Source: JANWKQ01 sp964624635
GTDB lineage: Bacteria; Bacteroidota; Bacteroidia; CAIKAF01
Length of the DNA stretch: 26,579 nt
Direction: 5' to 3'
Assembly: GCA_964624635.1 (NCBI GenBank)
Contig: CAZUXM010000035.1
Location: forward strand, 1-26,579
Under the pieces are notes generated by a model. That model ran no database searches. It was given only the letters and a program-made list of their open reading frames with translations, and had not been told where the DNA came from. Below are positions 7,842 through 16,826 of this stretch, one piece after another. Made by a program: the position numbers and the translations under genes. Positions within the stretch are counted from its first letter, which is position 1; every line of letters begins with the position of its first letter.

Positions 7842-7868
7842 ACTCAGCGGCTATCACTAAATATTTAT

Positions 7869-7876
7869 TAGCTTTG
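7869..7876 (+). promoter_or_regulatory. -7 promoter element for the epimerase-DUF4403 unit
   Basis: TAGCTTTG matches TAnnTTTG exactly and lies 46 nt upstream of the ATG at 7923, in the 81-bp gap between divergent genes. No TTG is found at the usual 17-23 nt spacing upstream, so only the -7 half is supported. Confidence 0.4.
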
Positions 7877-7922
7877 CCTTGCAGTACAAAGAAACTCAAA
7901 CATTAAGGAATAAACAAACATT

Positions 7923-8959
7923 ATGTCATTGCCTTTAGGAAATAAAGTATTGGTAACAGGTGCAGCAGGTTTTATAGGCTTTCATACCTGTAAAAAACTG
8001 GTTGGTTTAGGCTATGATGTAACTGGTTTTGATAATGTAAATGACTATTATGATACCTCATTAAAATGGGCAAGACTGAGGGAGTTAGGTGTAGAAAAGG
8101 AAGATAAAATATTCTTTAATGAACTTACTACACCCAATTTTAAGTTTGTAAAGGGTGATTTGGCAGATAAGGATATAGTTCATCAAGTTTTTGCTGAAGG
8201 TAATTTTGATGTAGTCATCAATTTAGCTGCACAAGCCGGGGTGAGGTATTCTTTAACCAATCCTCAGGTATACATTGATAGTAATATTACAGGGTTTGTA
8301 AATATTTTAGAGGGTTGTAGAAATTATCCAGTAAAACATTTGGTGTTTGCCAGTACCTCTTCAGTATATGGATTAAACGGCAAGTTGCCTTTTTCAGTAA
8401 AAGACAATACTGATCATCCGATAAGTTTATATGCTTCCAGTAAAAAAGCCAACGAATTGTTAGCGCATTCTTATGCAAACCTATTTGGAATACCATCTAC
8501 TGGATTGCGCTTTTTTAGTGTGTATGGGCCATGGGGAAGACCAGACATGGCTTTGTTTATTTTCGTAAAAAATATTTTAGAAGGAAAGCCTATTGATGTG
8601 TACAATAACGGGCAAATGAAACGCGATTTTACCTATATTGATGATATAGTAAATGGTATTTATAATGTTATGATTAAACCACCAGTGGCTAACCCACAGT
8701 GGGATAATGTACATCCGGAAGCCTATACTTCTTCGGCTCCTTACAAAGTGATGAATATTGGGAATCAACAGAAATTGAACACAATCTTAACAAAAAGGCC
8801 ATCAAAAATATGATGCCTATGCAGGCAGGCGATGTACCCGCCAATATTGCCAATGTTGATGAATTAATGGCTGAATACAATTATAAACCTAATACTTCAG
8901 TAAAAACAGGAGTTAAAAATTTTGTAGATTGGTATATGAAATTCTATCATTCATCATGA
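7923..8959 (+). pseudogene. UDP-glucuronate 4-epimerase-like gene, frameshifted near the 3' end
   Basis: The extended-SDR epimerase makes UDP-galacturonate from UDP-glucuronate in relatives. The N-terminal 280 residues are intact: the NAD-binding GAAGFIGFH (13-21), DNVNDYYD, STSSVYG with the catalytic Ser/Thr, YASSKKANE (YxxxK), RFFSVYGPWGRPDMA and the KRDFTYIDD block. After NIGNQQ the frame runs into 14 unrelated residues and stops at 8813. The expected C-terminus continues in another frame: KKAIKNMMPMQAGDVPANIA and GVKNFVDWYMKFY, ending with TGA at 8957-8959. The whole span is 1037 bp, not a multiple of three, and roughly 20-30 bp of the usual helix after NIGN are missing near 8765-8790. 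It is either a real inactivating deletion or an assembly error. The restored frame overlaps the next gene's ATG (ATGA). Confidence 0.8.
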
Positions 8960-10374
8960 AAAAATACTTTTCCCCTTTAGTATTACTTATTGTTTTATTG
9001 CATTCATGCTCAGTAACCAGATTTGATTCTCCAACACCTGATTACAATGAAGCCACTGATAAATATGTCCCTAAAGCCAGTATGCTCAGTATGCCTATTG
9101 AGATCCAAATGAGTACGATTACTCAGGCCATGAATGATCTTCTGAAGAATCTCATTTATGAAGACATGGATTATGATAATAATGGGAAAGATAATTTGCA
9201 GGTAAGAGTTTGGAGAACAAAAAAGGAGATTACAGTTGAAGGTGAAAAAGATTTGCTTAAAATTTATTTGCCGTTAGAGATTTGGGCCAAATATAAAGTG
9301 GATCCATGTGCTATTTGTCCATCAATAGAAAAAGCCACCACTTTTGATATGGACATTACCCTACAAACCAATTTAAAAGTAGGTAAAAACTGGGAAGTAA
9401 TTACCACTACTTCAGCTACTGATGTGAAGTTTGTTACGTCACCTACCTTGTCATTTGATGTAGGGGTAGAAGTTATAAAAATCCCTATCACTACCATTGT
9501 AAAATCTGCATTAATGTCAAACATGCATTCGATCACTTCAGGTATTGATAAAGAAGTATCGAATAGTGTCCCTTTAAAAAAATATATGGGTGATGTTTGG
9601 GATATGGTTCAAGATCCTCAATTAATGGACAGCACTTATAAGTGTTGGTTAACACTTTCTCCGGTAGAAATCTATCTTACACCATTGGTTTGTGATAAGA
9701 AAAAACTAAAACTCAATGCAGGTATATCAACTTATGTTGATACCAAATTGGGAGATAAACCGGTAGTTGCTCGTAAATATACATTGGCTGATCCTGTTAT
9801 TAAAGATAAAATGGATAATAAGTTCGATGTAGAACTTCCTGTAACTATTGATTTTAAAATGGCTACTGAATTAGCCAACAGAAATTTTAAAGATTCGGTG
9901 TATGAAGTAAGTAAGAAAAAACGAATTAAGATTAATGACATTCTTATTTACGGAAAAGGAGGAGAGGTTTTTGTTCGTGCTGATTTGGATGGTAGCTTTA
10001 AAGGATTGGTGTTTTTTAGAGGACAACCTGCTTTTGATACTCTTACCAACAAAATTTATTTTAAGGATATTGATTTTGATTTAAAAACAAAAAACGTTTT
10101 ATACAAAGCTGCTGCCTGGTTGTTGCATGGTACCATAAAAAAAATTATGGCCAAAAACTTTGTGTATGACATCAGTAAGGATATTGAAGGAGCTAAAATA
10201 TCCATAAAAAAATACATGAGTGATTATGAGTATGCCAACCTTTTAATCATTAAAGGTGAAGTAGAGGATTTGTCACTCAAAAAAATTATTACCACAGAAG
10301 AATCAGTCAAGGTAATATTTCACTCGTCAGGCAAGGTTGGAGTGAATATCAAGACTATTAAAGTAGGGAAGTAG
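8956..10374 (+). CDS. DUF4403-family lipoprotein
   Basis: The 472-residue product is exported. The ATG at 8956 is chosen over an upstream TTG because it opens a lipoprotein signal peptide (MKKYFSPLVL, hydrophobic LIVLL, lipobox LHSC with Cys18) and forms an ATGA overlap with the restored end of the epimerase. The mature protein has the DUF4403 pattern: a long alpha/beta chain with MPIEIQMSTI near the start, repeated beta segments (for example KEITVEGEKDLLKIYLPLEI) and a second half starting near LPVTIDFKMATELANRNF. DUF4403 proteins are widespread in Bacteroidota and are predicted to be envelope proteins with two similar lipid-binding-like halves; function is not established. Its stop is 1 nt from the stop of the convergent T9SS protein gene. 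Confidence 0.78.
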   Translation: MKKYFSPLVLLIVLLHSCSVTRFDSPTPDYNEATDKYVPKASMLSMPIEIQMSTITQAMNDLLKNLIYEDMDYDNNGKDNLQVRVWRTKKEITVEGEKDLLKIYLPLEIWAKYKVDPCAICPSIEKATTFDMDITLQTNLKVGKNWEVITTTSATDVKFVTSPTLSFDVGVEVIKIPITTIVKSALMSNMHSITSGIDKEVSNSVPLKKYMGDVWDMVQDPQLMDSTYKCWLTLSPVEIYLTPLVCDKKKLKLNAGISTYVDTKLGDKPVVARKYTLADPVIKDKMDNKFDVELPVTIDFKMATELANRNFKDSVYEVSKKKRIKINDILIYGKGGEVFVRADLDGSFKGLVFFRGQPAFDTLTNKIYFKDIDFDLKTKNVLYKAAAWLLHGTIKKIMAKNFVYDISKDIEGAKISIKKYMSDYEYANLLIIKGEVEDLSLKKIITTEESVKVIFHSSGKVGVNIKTIKVGK

Positions 10375-10375
10375 T

Positions 10376-13208
10376 TTAACGTATCAAATTAAATCCTCCA
10401 GTAAGGAATTCCTGATCTGCTTTTAAGAATGTTTGATAGGTGATTCGGTAAACATATTGACCTATTGGCTGTTGTACCCCGTTAATATCACCATTCCAAC
10501 CATCAGTAAGATTATTGATAGTAAATATCAATCTTCCCCAACGGTCAAAAATTTCCATTTGAAAACTTTTGATATTAGTTCCGTAGGCTCTGAATATAGG
10601 ATTATGTGCATCATCATTAGGAGTAAATGAGTTGGGTACATAAATCGTTGGAGGACATTCAATGGTTACTGTTATTGTATCAGTATATGAACAAACATTA
10701 TTATCTGTTACTGTAAGGTAATATGTCCCAACATTATATATAATCAATGATGGGTTGGTTGAATTATCACTCCATGTATATGTAACAGGTACTGATGGAC
10801 CTATTGTGGGTTGTAATGTGACATTATCGCCAGGACATATTTTCACATCATTTCCCAATGAAAATGCAGGAAGTGGATTTATAATAATTGAAATAGCATC
10901 AGAGTTTGTGCATCCATTCATGTCAGTAACTTCAACAGAATAATTTCCTGATGTANNNNNNNNNNGCAGATTTAACATTACTTAATGAATACACATCTTT
11001 TTGCCATTGATAAGCAGCAAAGCTTCCTGGATTTAGAATAGTATTTTGTCCGTCACAAAATGCCTGATCCGCACCTAAATTAGGAGTTGGTAAAGGAAAT
11101 ACGTTTACAACATCCAGCGCATCGGTATTAGTGCATCCCTGTGCATTGGTTACAGTAACTGTATAAGTACCTGCGGTAGTTACATCAATTGTAGGAGTAG
11201 TAGCTCCTGTACTCCATAAATAACCTGTAAACACTCCCGGATTTAAAGTAGCACTTTCTCCGGAACAGAATGATACATCAGGACCTAAGTTAGGAGTAGG
11301 AATCGGGTTAATCGTTATGTTTACGGTATCACTATTGGTGCATGTATTGGCATCAGTAACCTGTACCCAATACATCCCGGTTAGTGTAGCATTTTGATTA
11401 TTGGCGGTTGATCCGTTTTGCCATAAATAATTTGTAAATCCGGCCCCGGGATTTAATGCAACACTTCCACCACATTGTGTAATATCAGGTCCTAAATTAA
11501 TTATAGGTAGCGGAAATACGTTTAATATATCCACCACATCAGTGGCAGTACATCCTGCAGCATCGGTAATAGTAACAGTATATGACCCAACAGTATTTAC
11601 ATAAATTGACGGAGTAGTAGCACCTGTACTCCAGTTATAATTGGCAAAACCGGTCCCTGCATTAAATTGTACCGAATCGTCAGCACAAAATGATTGATCA
11701 GGTCCTAAATTAACAGTAGCATTACCTAAAGTTACTACAATAGTATCTCTATCAACCGTTCCGCAACCAATAGGTACTTCAACCCAATAAGTTCCTGTAG
11801 TATTTACATTAATGGTTGGTGTTGTAGCACCTGTACTCCATAGATAAGAAGTATAAGTAGTATCTGTTTGTAATGTTAATGATCCACCAGTACAAATAGT
11901 AGTATCGTTTCCTAAATTGGCTGGAGGTAATGGTAATGATGGATAAGGTAAATTGAATAAACTACTTCCCGGTTGTCCAGCAGCAGCTGAATAAGGAGTA
12001 TTAAAGTAGGCTCCGGCGTGTAATATAAGACCTGGATTTCCTCCGGTAGAGTTTACAGTAACGTTAGCTGGCATAGCTGCAGTACTAAAACGAACATATC
12101 CACCACCACCACCACCACCTGGTCCGTGACCCGAAGATGACCAAACAGTACTTAAAACATTTCCTCCATTCCCTCCTCTTACATTGATATTTAATTGCGA
12201 AGTAACAGTATTGGTCCATAAATGTACACTACCCCCTGCACCTCCTGCACCGGCACCTTCTGAATCAGTATTCCCAATAACATTGGCTCCATTTGAATTA
12301 ATGGAAAAATTATTTCCTGTAATGGTAGGTGCAGTAATAAAAACAACTCCACCACCATCTGAACCGGGTTGGCAAGTAAGGCCATTATCACGAAAACCAC
12401 CTCCACCACCGCCTCCCATAAATGCTTTGGTTGGTGACATAGTTAATGCAAATCCACCTACTCCAAACGATGTGGTAGCTCCACATCCGGCAAATTCATT
12501 TCCACCCCTTCCACCAGCACCAAAATTTGATCCACCCCCAGCACCCGGGTTCCCTGTATTTGATCCACCTCCTCCATTGGCTAGAGGTGCTCTGTTAGCA
12601 TCTTGACCGGCAGGGGCTGTGGCAATTCCTTCTCCTTTTTTCCCCTTTGTTCCGTCAGCATATCCTGCATCCCCACATGAAAAACCTCCTGATGCAATAA
12701 CACCTCCTCTAAATCCATCTCCCGACATTTCAACATTAGCATTAAAGCTAAGTGTACCTGTTGCTTCAAAAGCAATCACTCCACCTATAGTTCCATTCCA
12801 TGGAGTACATGTTATGTTGCCAATAATATTTGGATTTGTATATACAGGCACTCTAACTAATTGTACAGCCCCTGTTATGGTATAAGTTTGACAAGGATTA
12901 GTAGTCATTGTAATATTATTACCTGCAACAGAAGCTACAGTAAGAAATTCATAATTGCCGGCATTACCATATCCTGTAATAGTTCCAAAAGCAGGAACAT
13001 TACCAGTTGTAATGGTGGCACCTTTCATTTGAATTAATAATACTTTATCTCCGGCAGCAATACCTGCTGAACTACCTACCGTAACCACATTTGTAGCAAT
13101 ACCGGTTACATTAGTGTAAATATTAACTGTCCCCGAAATATTTTGTGAGAACACTAGAGATGTGCTCAGTAAAAAAAACGATATAAGTGTTAATAATCGG
13201 GTATTCAT
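10376..13208 (-). CDS. Large T9SS-secreted glycine-rich/Ig-repeat surface protein (crossed by an assembly gap)
   Basis: Two minus frames, 13208 to the N run and from the N run to 10376, are parts of one gene. Order of domains: signal peptide (1-22, ending VFSQ); a beta-rich domain (23-160); a Gly/Asn/Ser-rich region with GGGGGGG runs (about 160-400); then Ig/PKD-like repeats of about 70 residues beginning with LG(N/P/A)D at 432, 501, 572, 641 and 711 plus one after the gap. The C-terminal gliding-motility/T9SS type B sorting domain follows (YVPNSFTPNDDAHN, FDRWGRLIF, GWNGDINGVQQPIGQYVYRI). Such proteins pass the outer membrane through the type IX system and act outside the cell, often in adhesion or gliding. 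Dropping the ten N gives one open frame of 940 residues. A TATCTTTG box lies 19 nt upstream of the ATG. Confidence 0.85.
10858..11915 (-). repeat. Tandem Ig-like repeats of about 70 codons
   Basis: Six copies of a module with LGxDxxFC near the start, a central YLWSTGATTPTI-type core and a closing GTYxVxVTDAxGCT are encoded in tandem; one copy contains the N run. DNA similarity is visible, for example GTAGTAGCxCCTGTACTCCA-like stretches near 11195-11216, 11613-11634 and 11819-11840. The repeats differ enough in sequence to be old duplications, but they are close enough to disturb short-read assembly. Confidence 0.8.
10956..10965. other. Assembly gap of ten N
   Basis: Ten N interrupt the repeat region of the T9SS protein gene. 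Flanking codons join in frame if the true number of missing bases is a multiple of three; with zero missing bases the junction codon is GCT (Ala) and the distance from the conserved Trp to the conserved Gly of the repeat is the normal 15 residues. Confidence 0.95.
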
Positions 13209-13227
13209 GGTTATAGAGTAAGGATAT

Positions 13228-13235
13228 CAAAGATA
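13228..13235 (-). promoter_or_regulatory. -7 promoter element of the T9SS surface protein gene
   Basis: The minus strand reads TATCTTTG here, an exact TAnnTTTG, ending 19 nt before the ATG at 13208. A TTG at the right spacing is not evident (candidates are 13 or 29 nt away), so this half-site is tentative. Confidence 0.4.
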
Positions 13236-13310
13236 AGGTTAATATTAGCAAATGATGTACTTATCAAAGATGTAGAGTTACCCGTTGAGGTTGTATTTTA
13301 ATTCAATAAA

Positions 13311-13348
13311 AAAATGCTGATATTTAAGTACTTAAATATCAGCATTTT
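13311..13348 (-). terminator. Perfect 38-bp palindrome, terminator of the sigma-factor operon
   Basis: The arms AAAATGCTGATATTTAAGT (13311-13329) and its exact reverse complement (13330-13348) form a hairpin with a tiny loop. On the minus strand the arm ends in a run of seven T, as an intrinsic terminator for the operon that ends at 13371. It separates this operon from the T9SS protein gene downstream. Confidence 0.75.
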
Positions 13349-13370
13349 AATATTGTGTGTTTTTTAAATT

Positions 13371-13847
13371 TTACTCCGGCTCATCTTCATTACCTTCTTT
13401 TCCATCCAGTTTTAGTTCTTTTAATCTGTCCAGTAGTTTTTTTCTGAAGGAAATTTCTGCCTCATAATATTTGGCTGTTTTTTTAACTCCAACTGTAACA
13501 ATAAACTTGTCATTGTATTCCCACTTTACATCTTGTATTTTTTGTTCGTATCCTTTGCGATTATCAAAAGCCTTTTTTAGTTCGGCATCAGTCATATTAT
13601 CAATGCCTTTATCTTTTATGTCTTTTAATTCTCTTCGCATCGTTTTGCGAACTTCTTTTAGTTTGTCTTGCATTTCATCTTCCAATACCCAGAATTTTTT
13701 TGCTTCATCTTCAGTAAACTTACAATAGTCATTAATGAAGTTCATTTTTTCTTCCTTGAGCATTTCTTTTCTGGTTTTTGTTTGAGCACTACCTGTAATG
13801 CCTGTAAAACCAATAATAAATAGAAGTAATAAATATTTTGTTTTCAT
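13371..13847 (-). CDS. Small secreted, highly charged helical protein (Spy/CpxP-like)
   Basis: The 158-residue product has a signal peptide (MKTKYLLLLFIIGFTGITGS, then AQ) and a mature part made almost wholly of Lys/Glu/Asp-rich helix: FTEDEAKKFWVLEDEMQDKL and MTDAELKKAFDNR are amphipathic segments like those of periplasmic Spy/CpxP/LTxxQ-type proteins. A perfect LTxxQ is not present, so family membership is by resemblance. It is the last gene of the unit with the ECF sigma factor at 14496 and the membrane protein at 13869 (21-nt spacing), a common Bacteroidota arrangement in which a small periplasmic protein accompanies a sigma/anti-sigma pair. A role in envelope stress sensing or feedback is an inference. 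Confidence 0.65.
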   Translation of the reverse strand: MKTKYLLLLFIIGFTGITGSAQTKTRKEMLKEEKMNFINDYCKFTEDEAKKFWVLEDEMQDKLKEVRKTMRRELKDIKDKGIDNMTDAELKKAFDNRKGYEQKIQDVKWEYNDKFIVTVGVKKTAKYYEAEISFRKKLLDRLKELKLDGKEGNEDEPE

Positions 13848-13868
13848 ATTTCAAATAGTGTTAATCAA

Positions 13869-14462
13869 TTAAATGGATTCAAAAATTTCTTCATTTCCTG
13901 TTTCAGAACCATCTTCCAATACCCTATCTTCTTCTAAGAAATCGATAATTGCGGTTGATTCGGATTCGTTGGTTTCGTGTTCAATCACTTCTACAATTTC
14001 TTCGTCAGTTAAATTAAATTCATCGTCTCTATCACTCATTAGCTGGGCTATTTCATGATCAGGAACATTTTGTAATCTAATGGATAAACTATCTTCATTG
14101 ATGTTATTTGTAAGGGTATTGTTTGGGTTGGAGTTTCCAAAATTAATAACTGAAATAACAATCATGGCAATACATGCAGCAGCCACCATTCCTCCCAATA
14201 TTTTTATCCGGGTATTTCTGAACTTAACTGTATAATTTTCCTGATGTTTCCTTTCTTCAATTCTTTCAAATAAAGAATCAAAATACTGTTCTGGAACATG
14301 AAACGATTCTTCTAGTTTGCCAATATCTTCTAATTGAATACTAGAGTTTTGTTCGCCTTTAATGGTATTGATTTTATCGGCTAACGAATCAAAATACCCT
14401 TCGGGAGTGTTAAAACTCTCTTTTAAAGGATTAATATCTTGTATTTGTATTCGTTTTTTCAT
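13869..14462 (-). CDS. Single-pass membrane protein, putative anti-sigma factor with duplicated FxxPExYFDxL motif
   Basis: The 197-residue protein has a cytoplasmic N-terminal part, one membrane helix (about 87-108, GGMVAAACIAMIVISVI) and an acidic periplasmic tail rich in Glu, Asp and Ser. The N-terminal part carries the same motif twice: LKESFNTPEGYFDSLADKI (13-31) and LEESFHVPEQYFDSLFERI (50-68). The F-x-x-P-E-x-Y-F-D-x-L motif is often seen in Bacteroidota proteins next to ECF sigma factors. Position directly after the sigma gene (33-nt gap), the topology and the motif suggest a membrane anti-sigma factor or co-regulator. It lacks a recognisable zinc-binding ZAS motif, so this is inferred from context. 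Confidence 0.62.
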   Translation of the reverse strand: MKKRIQIQDINPLKESFNTPEGYFDSLADKINTIKGEQNSSIQLEDIGKLEESFHVPEQYFDSLFERIEERKHQENYTVKFRNTRIKILGGMVAAACIAMIVISVINFGNSNPNNTLTNNINEDSLSIRLQNVPDHEIAQLMSDRDDEFNLTDEEIVEVIEHETNESESTAIIDFLEEDRVLEDGSETGNEEIFESI

Positions 14463-14495
14463 GATACTTGTATGACTTTACGAGGCATATTAGGT

Positions 14496-15050
14496 TTAAT
14501 CTCCATTAATAAATTTTTCAATTTTTTGTACTGCATGGTGGTAGGAGGCTTTTAATGCTCCTACGCTTGTTCCCGTAATATCAGCAATCTCTTCGTAAGG
14601 CATTTCCTCAAAATATTTCAGGTTAAAAACAGCCCGTTGTTTTTCTGGTAACAATGTAAGTGCCTGTATAAGTTTTTGTTGAATAAGGTCACCGTTTACC
14701 TGTGGGTGTTCATCAGCCGTTCCTAACGATGATGAATGTATATCATCAGTGGATACAAACAGTCTCTTCTTTTTATTATTTAAAAAGGTAATGCTTTCAT
14801 TAATGGCTATTCTGCAAAGCCATGTATACAGTTTTGATTCGTTTCTAAATGAGTGGAGGTTTTTCCAAGCTTTTACAAATACCATTTGTAATACATCGTC
14901 AGTATCATCATGGTTCATCACCATTCTTCGTATTTGTTGGTATAAACGTGCCTGATACTTTTTAACCAATAGATTAAATCCACGGTCAATAGTATCGGGC
15001 GAAGCCACTAAATCCAATATTTCCTGATCGTCCAGGCTAGGTTGATGCAT
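14496..15050 (-). CDS. ECF-type RNA polymerase sigma factor
   Basis: The 184-residue protein has the two-domain ECF layout. Region 2 spans about 25-90, with DDVLQMVFVKAW (51-62) and KLYTWLCRIAIN for -10 recognition and core binding. Region 4 spans about 131-178, with LLPEKQRAVFNLKYFEEMPYEEIADI and a helix-turn-helix GTSVGALKASYHHAVQKI. There is no region 1 or 3. It leads a three-gene unit with the putative anti-sigma factor and the small secreted protein. Only 76 bp separate it from the second sigma/anti-sigma pair upstream, so the two modules could be partly co-transcribed. In this family the membrane partner typically holds the sigma factor until an envelope signal; the signal here is unknown. 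Confidence 0.93.
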   Translation of the reverse strand: MHQPSLDDQEILDLVASPDTIDRGFNLLVKKYQARLYQQIRRMVMNHDDTDDVLQMVFVKAWKNLHSFRNESKLYTWLCRIAINESITFLNNKKKRLFVSTDDIHSSSLGTADEHPQVNGDLIQQKLIQALTLLPEKQRAVFNLKYFEEMPYEEIADITGTSVGALKASYHHAVQKIEKFINGD

Positions 15051-15126
15051 GTTCTAACACGAAGTAACTAAATTATTGACAATGTTACCCGCCTTAGGTT
15101 TAATGTAAGGGTAAAAAAAGTGAAAA

Positions 15127-16146
15127 TTAGTTGTCCTTTTCAGCCTTTTTCAACTCAATTTTAGCGTCTCTGCTGCGTTTATCCATTTGGTTTGAATCAA
15201 GTTTCAAGCTGTCAAGTGCAGTATTAGTAGAGTCGGTTTTAACAGTTTGCACCATTTGATTCACACTCATATAACCGCCCAAGTTCATCTCATCCTTATC
15301 ATTATTGATAGAATCTTCTTTTTTGTTTTTAGTTAAAGTGGTGTTCTTATTAGGATTCACTTTTTTCTTCTCATTCACAGGAATGTTTGTATTACTTTCG
15401 TAAGTCTTAGTTCTGTTCTTATCCTCAATACCGTCTTTTACTTTTTCTTCATTGTTTAACTTACTATCATCAATAGTAGTATTGTCTCTATAGTATTCAG
15501 GGGCGTTTTCGGTATTTATAGCATCTCCCTCTTTGATGATATCTTCATTTACCGAAATATTGCCGAATACATTTGATTTCCCTTTTTCATCCTGACTGTT
15601 GGTAGATATAACAGGTTTTTCATACTCTGTCATTTCATCTCTTTTTTCTCCATTCGCTATGGTAACATCAGGAGAACTACCGGTACTAACTTCAGTATTA
15701 TTAGCAGTTTCTTCTTCGTCAACACTTGACGGGCTGCTGTTGGAATTCCCCTTTTTATAGTTAACAGCCATTTCTTTATCACTTTTGTTTAAGTTATTAA
15801 AGTAAGTAATGGCGCTAAAAGATAAAAGAATAATTACTGAGGCTGCTGCACTCCATTGGAAAGCGATAGTTCTATAGAATGGACGTTTTTTACCGTTATT
15901 TTTTTCGTTTTGAGAAGTATAAGTATTTTCAAATTGTTGTAATAGTTTTTCTTTTAGTTCAACGCTGGGTTTAATCAATAATTTATCAGTAGCAAGGGTA
16001 CTTTTTACTTGCATTAAAGTATCACGCATGTCATTATAATCGGTAGCATTTTCAAAATACTCCTTTACCTCTTTTAATTCCGAAGAGTTAAGTTCTTCAT
16101 GTTTTTTATGAAGAAGCAGATGCTCTATTTTTTCAAAATCATTCAT
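15127..16146 (-). CDS. Putative anti-sigma factor with a long disordered periplasmic region
   Basis: The 339-residue product has a helical N-terminus (FEKIEHLLLHKKHEELNSSE) ahead of a single membrane helix (about 95-115, AFQWSAAASVIILLSFSAITYF). The remaining 220 or so residues are low-complexity, rich in Asn, Asp, Glu, Lys, Ser and Thr, and lie presumably in the periplasm. No enzyme domain or zinc motif is visible. It starts 12 nt after an ECF sigma gene, which is the usual place of the cognate anti-sigma factor in Bacteroidota. The acidic-basic disordered tail could be a tether or a protease-sensitive sensor, but this is speculation. The stop is at 15127; no clear terminator follows. Confidence 0.6.
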   Translation of the reverse strand: MNDFEKIEHLLLHKKHEELNSSELKEVKEYFENATDYNDMRDTLMQVKSTLATDKLLIKPSVELKEKLLQQFENTYTSQNEKNNGKKRPFYRTIAFQWSAAASVIILLSFSAITYFNNLNKSDKEMAVNYKKGNSNSSPSSVDEEETANNTEVSTGSSPDVTIANGEKRDEMTEYEKPVISTNSQDEKGKSNVFGNISVNEDIIKEGDAINTENAPEYYRDNTTIDDSKLNNEEKVKDGIEDKNRTKTYESNTNIPVNEKKKVNPNKNTTLTKNKKEDSINNDKDEMNLGGYMSVNQMVQTVKTDSTNTALDSLKLDSNQMDKRSRDAKIELKKAEKDN

Positions 16147-16158
16147 CTCTTACCGTGT

Positions 16159-16740
16159 TTAGTTTAGGTCAAAAACTTTTAATTTATCACTCAACTTTTT
16201 TAATGTGTAGAATAGTCTGGATTTTACAGTCCCTTCGCTAATGTTCAAGGCTTCACTAATTTCCTTGATGCTCATTTCTTCCTGAAACCTCATAATAAAA
16301 ACACTTCTATGTTTTTCATCTAAAAGGCCTAGTTCAACATGCAGCAACTGCTCAAAGTTCTTTTTATCCATGTAATCCACCACATTTTCCGAACCCTCAT
16401 CTTTAGCCCTCAGTGCTTTGGCTTCATCGTTTACGGTTCCGCTTCGCACCGCCATCCGCCTGTACTCGTTTTTACACATATTACAGGCAATCGAAAATAT
16501 CCAGGTGCCAAACTTTTTTGTAGTGTCAAACAATTGAGGTTTTTCTATCAGCTTGGCAAACAGGTCTTGAGTAAAGTCCTCAGCTTTATCCCTATCCTGT
16601 CCAAGCATTCTGTAGAAATACCTAATCAGTTTTTCCGAATAACGATCATACAGCACTGCAAATGCCTGGCTATTGCCTTGCATCATTTGCTGCATGAGTT
16701 CTTCGTCACTGCGTTCTTTATTGTTACCTACAAATAACAC
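16159..16740 (-). CDS. ECF-type RNA polymerase sigma factor
   Basis: The 193-residue protein shows region 2 (about 22-95) with LYDRYSEKLIRYFYRMLG, AEDFTQDLFAKL and KKFGTWIFSIACNMCKNEYRR, and region 4 (about 131-185) with LLDEKHRSVFIMRFQEEMSI and the HTH segment ISEGTVKSRLFYTLKKL. The start is a GTG at 16740: the frame is closed by a TAG shortly upstream and the next Met would cut into region 2. It heads a two-gene unit with the putative anti-sigma factor at 15127. A promoter-like TTG-N20-AACCTTTG lies about 55 nt upstream. It is clearly different in sequence from the other sigma factor in the window, so the two modules are not a recent duplication. Confidence 0.93.
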   Translation of the reverse strand: MLFVGNNKERSDEELMQQMMQGNSQAFAVLYDRYSEKLIRYFYRMLGQDRDKAEDFTQDLFAKLIEKPQLFDTTKKFGTWIFSIACNMCKNEYRRMAVRSGTVNDEAKALRAKDEGSENVVDYMDKKNFEQLLHVELGLLDEKHRSVFIMRFQEEMSIKEISEALNISEGTVKSRLFYTLKKLSDKLKVFDLN

Positions 16741-16795
16741 CGGGTTTCGACTTTTCTAGCAATAATGGTTCGTAAAGGTTTACACGCTACTTGCA

Positions 16796-16826
16796 CAAAG
16801 GTTCATTTTTATACTGAATATTTCAA
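16796..16826 (-). promoter_or_regulatory. Promoter of the ECF sigma/anti-sigma unit
   Basis: On the minus strand TTG (plus 16824-16826) is followed after 20 nt by AACCTTTG (plus 16796-16803). This differs from the consensus only in the first base of the -7 box. The predicted leader to the GTG at 16740 is about 50 nt. The core ACCTTTGTGC is identical to the one at the purK promoter on the other strand. Confidence 0.45.

Noticed and set aside
8689..8880. Minus-strand frames over the end of the epimerase gene
   Set aside because: They lie opposite conserved epimerase codons that continue in a shifted plus frame; the plus reading matches a known family.
10376..10978. A separate 200-residue protein starting at 10978
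   Set aside because: Its apparent start lies across the N run. The residues are the second half of an Ig-like repeat plus the T9SS sorting domain of the upstream gene.
11100..11915. Regularly spaced repeats as a possible CRISPR array
   Set aside because: The period is about 210 bp, the repeats are imperfect and keep an open reading frame; they encode Ig-like modules.
12184..12885. Proline-rich plus-strand open frames opposite the T9SS protein gene
   Set aside because: They are the antisense of the Gly/Asn-rich codons (GGN read as NCC) of the surface protein; no start context, and their composition is fully explained by the opposite strand.
15083..15118. Hairpin TTACCC...GGTAA between the two sigma modules as a terminator
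   Set aside because: On the minus strand the T-run comes before, not after, the stem, and the arms pair imperfectly, so it cannot be a normal terminator for the upstream minus-strand genes.
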